Source of the DNA: Allodiplogaster sudhausi
Lineage: Eukaryota > Nematoda > Chromadorea > Rhabditida > Diplogasteridae
Assembly (NCBI GenBank): GCA_945643635.1
Contig: CALZFC010000058.1
Location: forward strand, 2,169,001 to 2,233,000
DNA: 64,000 nucleotides
Direction of reading: 5' to 3'
Shown here: one piece after another, positions 59,069 to 64,000 of the stretch
How the letters are laid out: every line of letters starts with the position of its first letter
How positions within the stretch are numbered: the first letter of the stretch is position 1
The notes under the pieces: generated by a model
What the model saw: the letters and a program-made list of their open reading frames with translations, nothing else
Databases searched by the model: none
What the model was told of the DNA's origin: nothing
Position numbers and translations under genes: made by a program

Positions 59069-60802
59069 ATGTCAAAAACAATCTTGTCCAACGTGGACTC
59101 GCTGCTGCAAAAACTCAAAAAGAAACTCAACGATGCAGAAGCAATCGACTTCGACAACGATTCAATCAGTCAGTCAGAGATCGACTCTCTCGCAAAGGTA
59201 ACAACTTCTTCACTCGCTTCGATACAAGTTCTACGTGAACAGCTCTTGTCAGCAATGACATCTTGGGATGAATTTATTGACCGTCTCTCAAAAGATCAAC
59301 AAGTCATTCAAAACGATGCAAAAGCCAACAAAGAAGCAGGTGATGACGGCGTCACAGCAATTCTAGACAGGGCACTAGAGACGATGCAGCTCTCAAAACC
59401 AACGAGCGTACTCTACTCTCATCCGCCAAACAAATCCAAAGCCAGCTTAAGTGACAATGCTTCCGGCGAACAAGCAACACAAGGCAATCAAGCAACTGCT
59501 CCTCCCCGGTCAGTCTTTGCAAGGTATTATCACACGGACCATAATCAAGACTCGCGCATCCCCCGTCTCCCACTATTGCAAATCCCCCAATTCGATGGAA
59601 ACATGAATGACTGGAGGAGCTTCATACAGCTTTTCCGTTCAACCATCGACTCGCAACCGATACCCGAGATTGAAAAGCTGAGATATCTCATGTCAGCGAT
59701 TACGGGTCCAGCGAAAGACGTCATTGCGGGATATTCTGTCGTGAACGGTGCATACTCTGATGTGTTAGCAACACTTGAAGAGGAATTCGGCGACATGACA
59801 GTCAACCGGACACGATTACACGCATTGATCCGCAGAGTCAAGAAACCGGACGAATCAATTTCGCGAGCAAGAGTCGTCATTCGCGAGCTTACGAAGCTAT
59901 GCCGTCAACTCACGGAGACAGGAGCGGACATCGAACATGAGCAGATGGTCTTAACAATTCAAGAACGCCTCCCTTCCTGGCTGCTGACTGCGTGCATCAG
60001 AGAGAAAAGGAGAGCAGCTGTGAGGAATGAAGAATTCACAGTGATGGGAATGCTCAGCTTTTGCCTCGAAGAAGTTCGGGATAGACGAGCTGTCACAGAG
60101 ATAGAGGATCAGTTGAGAGTGAAAGTGTCCGTTGCTGCTATCCCTCATACGAAGGAATGGAAACCAGGATCGTACTCGAAAGCCAAACAGACTGCATGGA
60201 AAAGAATATGCCGGCTGTGCGAATCCGAAGATCATCATGCAGCTTCTTGCAACAAATTCCGAACGATGAGAGAACGGAAGGAGCAAGCCAAAGCCAAGAA
60301 GCTATGTCTACGCTGCTTAAGCAACAGACATTCGTCGGACAAATGCACGAGCAGATTCCGATGCCTCAACTGTGGAGATCAACTCCACCACACCAGCCTC
60401 TGCATCTCAAGCAAGGCACAGCAACCAAGAAGTCCCGCGTGGCAGGCCCCCTCACGAACAACGACAGCATGCGCCGCTGAAACGGAGAAGGATGTGGTCC
60501 TTCTGACAACACCAGTCACTCTGATCAACCTCGAAACTGGAGAGGAACATGAAGCAACTGCATTCCTTGACTCTGGCAGCCAAGGAAGCTTCATCTCAGA
60601 TGACTTGGCAGGAACTCTTCAACTGCAGCCGAAATGGACAACCATCCTGAAGATGACTACCTTCGCAGCAGATGAAGAGAGGATAATCGAGAGCAAGGTC
60701 TTCTCGATTGGCCTTCGGCAAGAAGACGGCTCTATTCTTGAGACGACCGTCAAGAGCACTCCGACAATCGTTGGAGCAGTGCGCGCAATCACGGAGCAAT
60801 AG
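59069..60802 (+). pseudogene. BEL/Pao gag and protease, ending at an in-frame stop
   Basis: This 577-codon frame begins with an ATG about 60 bases after the LTR. Residues 1-160 are coiled-coil-like. From about 165 comes the DUF1759-type gag core (LLQIPQFDGNMNDWRSF). From about 380 to 450 are three CCHC zinc knuckles (C-x2-C-x3/4-H-x4/5-C type). At about 497 is the DUF1758 aspartic protease motif AFLDSGSQGSF. The TAG at 60800-60802 falls inside the protease domain; the downstream frame is the same and still matches the family, so this is a nonsense change rather than a domain boundary. Endogenous element, reported as found. Confidence 0.85.
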
Positions 60803-63085
60803 TTCCAACAGCAGCAACCTAAAGGAGTGTACACGAAGCCAACTCTCCTAATCGGATCAGATTACTTCTGGTCGATCATTCGTCACAAAGACAAAACCCT
60901 CCCTTCCTTCTTGTCTTTGATCGACACAACTCTTGGACAGATCGCAACTGGATCCGCAGTAGTTGCAGCAGCGTTCCAAGATGATGCAATCACCATTGCC
61001 ATCGCGAAAGAAGACAAGGTGAAAGAAGAAATTCTCAAGGCCACGCATTCTCTAGATTGTCTGGGCATCACAGACAGCCCTTTCGAAAAGGACGACGAAA
61101 CCGCTGTGACGCTGTTCGAAGACAGCGTGACAATCTCGACTGAGCCCTTAGAAGAAGGCCGTATCTATGTTGGATGGCCGTGGAAGGAGAAGCACCCGAA
61201 TCTCCCAACAAATCGAGGAATATGCTTCGGAAGGCTCAAATCTACCGTGAAGAACCTCCCTGAGCAAGCACGCCTCGAGATGTACGACGAAGTCATCAAA
61301 GAACAACTCCGCTCCAACGTCATTGAAGAGGTGCCCAAGGAACCTCCTTCTGACGGACGACCCATTCACTACTTGCCACACCACGGAGTGTACAATCCAG
61401 ATAAGAAGACAACCAAGCTTCGGATTGTCTATGATGCTTCATGTGGACCAAAGGGAAGATCACTGAACGACATGATCTATTCCGGCCCCAAGATGATTTC
61501 CAATCTCGTTGGAATGCTCCTAAGAATGCGCTGCCACCAGTTCATCATCACAGCAGACATCAAGAAGGCCTTCCTGCAGCTCGGTCTGATCGAAAGGGAT
61601 CGAGATGCCACTCGCTTTCTCTGGCTCCGTAACCCACTCGAGTGCGTCACTGAAGAAAACATAGTCGAGTACCGCTTCAAGCGGGTCCTCTTTGGCGTCA
61701 TCGCCTCGCCCTTTTTGTTAGCAGCGTCCGTCGATCATCACCTGAGCAAACAGAACTGCCAACTCGCAGAAGAACTCAAGAACAGCGTTTATGCTGACAA
61801 CTTCATGATGTGTGCAGACAGTGAGGAGGAAGCAAGACGGAAATGCATCGAGGCGAAGGAACTGCTAGCTTCAGCACAAATGACATTGCGCGAATTCACA
61901 AGCAATAATGCTGCAATCCACGAAGAATTCGCAGACGAGCCGGCAGAAAAAATAACGAAGTTCTTAGGTCTCATATGGAACACTGAAAAGGATGTTCTCT
62001 CGATCAAGACCGGCCAAAAGAGAGGTGAAGTACAGACGAAAACGACAGTGAGCGCTGAACTTGCTGCCGGTTTCGACCCGCTAGGCCTCATCAGTCCTGC
62101 AGTCCTTCCTGCTCGACTATTCTTACAGAAGATCAGCAAAAAATACGACTGGAAAACAGCACTGGACGGCGAAGACCAACTTGAATGGCAACAGATCTCA
62201 GGAGAACTCCTGGAACGCCAGATGTCCATCAAAAGGCAAATAATCGTCAACAGCTCCACAGAACTTCACTCCTTCTGCGATGCCAGGGGTAATGGCCTCG
62301 GAGTAGTAGTTTATCTCCGAACTACGACAGAAGGTGGAATTCACGTGGTGCCTGTGCTTGCAAAATCCAGAGTTGTCCCATCCTCAGAAAAGGACAAGGA
62401 AGAGAAGGTCACGATTCCCCGTTTGGAACTAACGGCAGCACAGATTGGAGCCAAACTTCTATCCTTCACAAAAAAGGAGCTCAGAATCCAGCCGAAGCGA
62501 ACGATCCTTTGGACAGACAGCCGATGTGTGCTCGCGTGGCTGAAGAACGAAAAGCTGGAAAAGCTGCCTCGTTACGTCGGAAACCGAGTGAACTCAATTC
62601 TAGAAGAGAAAATCGAGCAAATGAGATTCGTGCCGACCAAAGAAAATCCCGCAGACATCGCATCTCGAGGAGTCCCTTTCGACGAGCTCCAGACATCTCA
62701 ACTCTGGTGGAATGGACCAAGATGGCTCACAAAGGAGGAATCCGAATGGCCAGAAGCACCTCCTGTCAATGGATCCGAAGAAGACAACCAGAATGATGAA
62801 GAGATCCATCTCCAGACAGCTGCCGTCACATCGAGCACCTCCAAACTGAAGCTGTCGCCTATCTCAATCAACACGGAAAGGTTCAGCAACCTCAGCAGGC
62901 TCCTCAATGCCACTTCTCAAGTCATCCGCTTCGCAGCTCTCATGATGAAGACTATTAACAAGTCTCCCCAGACAAGATGGCTTCAAGTCGCGACAACCTC
63001 AGCAACTCTGCTGATGAGCGAAACAACGCTCTTCGCCTCCTTCTCATGCAATGCGCTTACGAGCATCCTCCAGACAAAGATTTGA
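60803..63085 (+). pseudogene. BEL/Pao protease end, reverse transcriptase and RNase H
   Basis: In the same frame as gag-protease (first Met at 60827). It shows the Pao RT landmarks: KLRIVYDASCGPKGRSLND near 61420, TADIKKAFLQLGL near 61554, FGVIASPFLLAA near 61690, and a YADN active-site box at 61790-61801 where many families have Y-x-D-D. RNase H follows, with SFCDARGNGLGV near 62270, TIPRLELTAAQIGAKL near 62420 and LWTDSRCVLAWLK near 62510. The frame is lost near 62980: the last 35 or so codons are out of frame and integrase homology continues one base over. Confidence 0.88.
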
Positions 63086-63432
63086 AAGCGAATCTAGACC
63101 TTCAAGAGAAAGATGGAATCTGGACGTGCCAAGGTCGCCTCGGCAATTGCGAACTGCCAGCGAGAACACGCCACCCGTGGTTTGTTAACGCGAAGTCACC
63201 CTTGGCGCGAGTCCTCATTCTCGACGCACACGTGCGCAGTGCACACAGCAACTCCGCAAATACGGTCGCAACTCTCCGACAGAACTTCTGGATCAACCGA
63301 GCAAAGCAGTTGACGGCGAGCGTGATCCACACACAACTCATCCAGCAAGAACGAGAAAACCAAAGCAATCCTCGCAGATATGAAGCCAATCTACTGCTCT
63401 TGGTACCCGAATCCAAATTGCAGCAAGGATGA
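62977..63432 (+). pseudogene. Integrase zinc-binding remnant, core missing
   Basis: A frame shifted by one relative to RT. It encodes the conserved ALRLLLMQCAYEHPP entry, then IWTCQGRLGNCELP and the HVRSAHSNSANTVATL region of the integrase H2C2 zinc-binding domain, ending at LRQNFWI. The DDE catalytic core and the downstream DUF5641-type region expected in BEL/Pao elements are absent; within about 30 codons the sequence becomes env-like. An internal deletion of roughly a kilobase or more is inferred. Confidence 0.75.
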
Positions 63433-64000
63433 ACTCCAAATTGACGTCTCTCAAGTTATGTTATTCGATAACTCATATCACCCTCTGAAGGAGATGAACA
63501 TCAAGTTTACCGAGATCGATCGAGCACACTGCAAGGGACAAGGAGCCAAGACTGGAACATCCGAATACTGCACTCGCTTTAATTGCACAGAGAACGGAAC
63601 TGCTTTCTGTTTCCTCCCGAAACAGCCGATAGCTCTTCTCGTCACCAAACAAGGAAATATCGCAATAAAGCAGTGGGGCTCAGTGTCAAGAACAGTCTAC
63701 GGCTTCAAGAAGGAGAAAGAAGAGTGTACCACATGCTCAATCTCCTGCTCAAACGAAGGAATTTCTGCAACCAGTGATGATGTTCGACTGATAGCCGTAC
63801 AAATGGAGAAGTACTCGACAATGGTCGAGCATCCCACGCAGCAGCAAGAAGTGCGCTTCCCGCATTCAGCGATTGCTATTCCGTACAACGTGAACGTGAA
63901 GATGCACAAAGGCAGCACTGTTGTCTTTGACAAGGACATTCACTGTGAAGCCAGAAACGTCTGCGAAAGCATTACATGCACACTCTGCTGGGAAGCCATC
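63326..64000 (+). CDS. Env-like glycoprotein, partial at the right edge
   Basis: An open frame with no stop from 63326 to the window end; the first Met is at 63380 and overlaps the integrase remnant in another frame. It is cysteine-rich, with paired cysteines such as CTTCSISC and a CESITCTLCW motif near the edge, and has a potential N-glycosylation site (NCTENGT). This pattern resembles the phlebovirus Gc-type envelope proteins captured by nematode BEL/Pao elements (Tas, Cer7 and Cer13 types). No transmembrane segment falls within the window. The start is uncertain and the 5' part may be lost with the integrase core. The domain assignment is by pattern, not by alignment. Confidence 0.55.

Overview
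The window is eukaryotic. Its architecture best fits a nematode, with a giant titin/TTN-1-like muscle gene beside an envelope-bearing BEL/Pao retroelement of the Tas/Cer7 kind. The species is not identified. Almost the whole window (1 to about 58.4 kb) is one gene read on the minus strand, N-terminus at right and C-terminus at left. It is open at both ends: the first visible exon (58276..58368) already starts with a splice acceptor, and the last visible exon runs off the left edge.

Right to left the gene holds Ig domains 1-3 (58.4-56.0 kb), acidic linker exons (55.9-54.0 kb), Ig4 (53.9-53.4 kb), a 5-kb unique exon ending in Ig5 and Ig6 (52.8-47.8 kb), Ig7 and Ig8 (47.7-45.1 kb), linkers, Ig9 and Ig10 (42.3-40.2 kb), a short exon, and then one huge exon starting at 39917. 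That exon carries about 25 kb of PEVK-like repeats: some 157 copies of a 37-residue unit, partitioned by 23 copies of a roughly 112-residue spacer. About 14.8 kb of K/E/A-rich 14/15-residue helical repeats follow. Reading phase agrees across every intron I could define except one exon with a frame conflict (about 55555..55678).

The giant exon is interrupted only by five single-base deletions (16873-16876, 7479-7482, about 1822, 1380/1381, 1254-1257), four of them in G, T or GG runs. They look like assembly errors or very recent mutations. Without them at least 39.9 kb would be one open exon of more than 13,000 codons. The expected product is an elastic sarcomeric spring: Ig domains for anchoring, the PEVK-like array as an entropic spring, and the charged array as a long stiff helix or coiled coil.

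Introns carry mobile-element debris: two TA-flanked inverted-repeat elements of one mariner-like family, two copies of a second MITE-like family, a CT-rich minisatellite and microsatellites. At the right edge, on the plus strand, a BEL/Pao retroelement begins (LTR, primer site, gag-protease, RT-RNase H, integrase remnant, env-like frame). It is broken by an in-frame stop, a frameshift and loss of the integrase core, and runs off the window.
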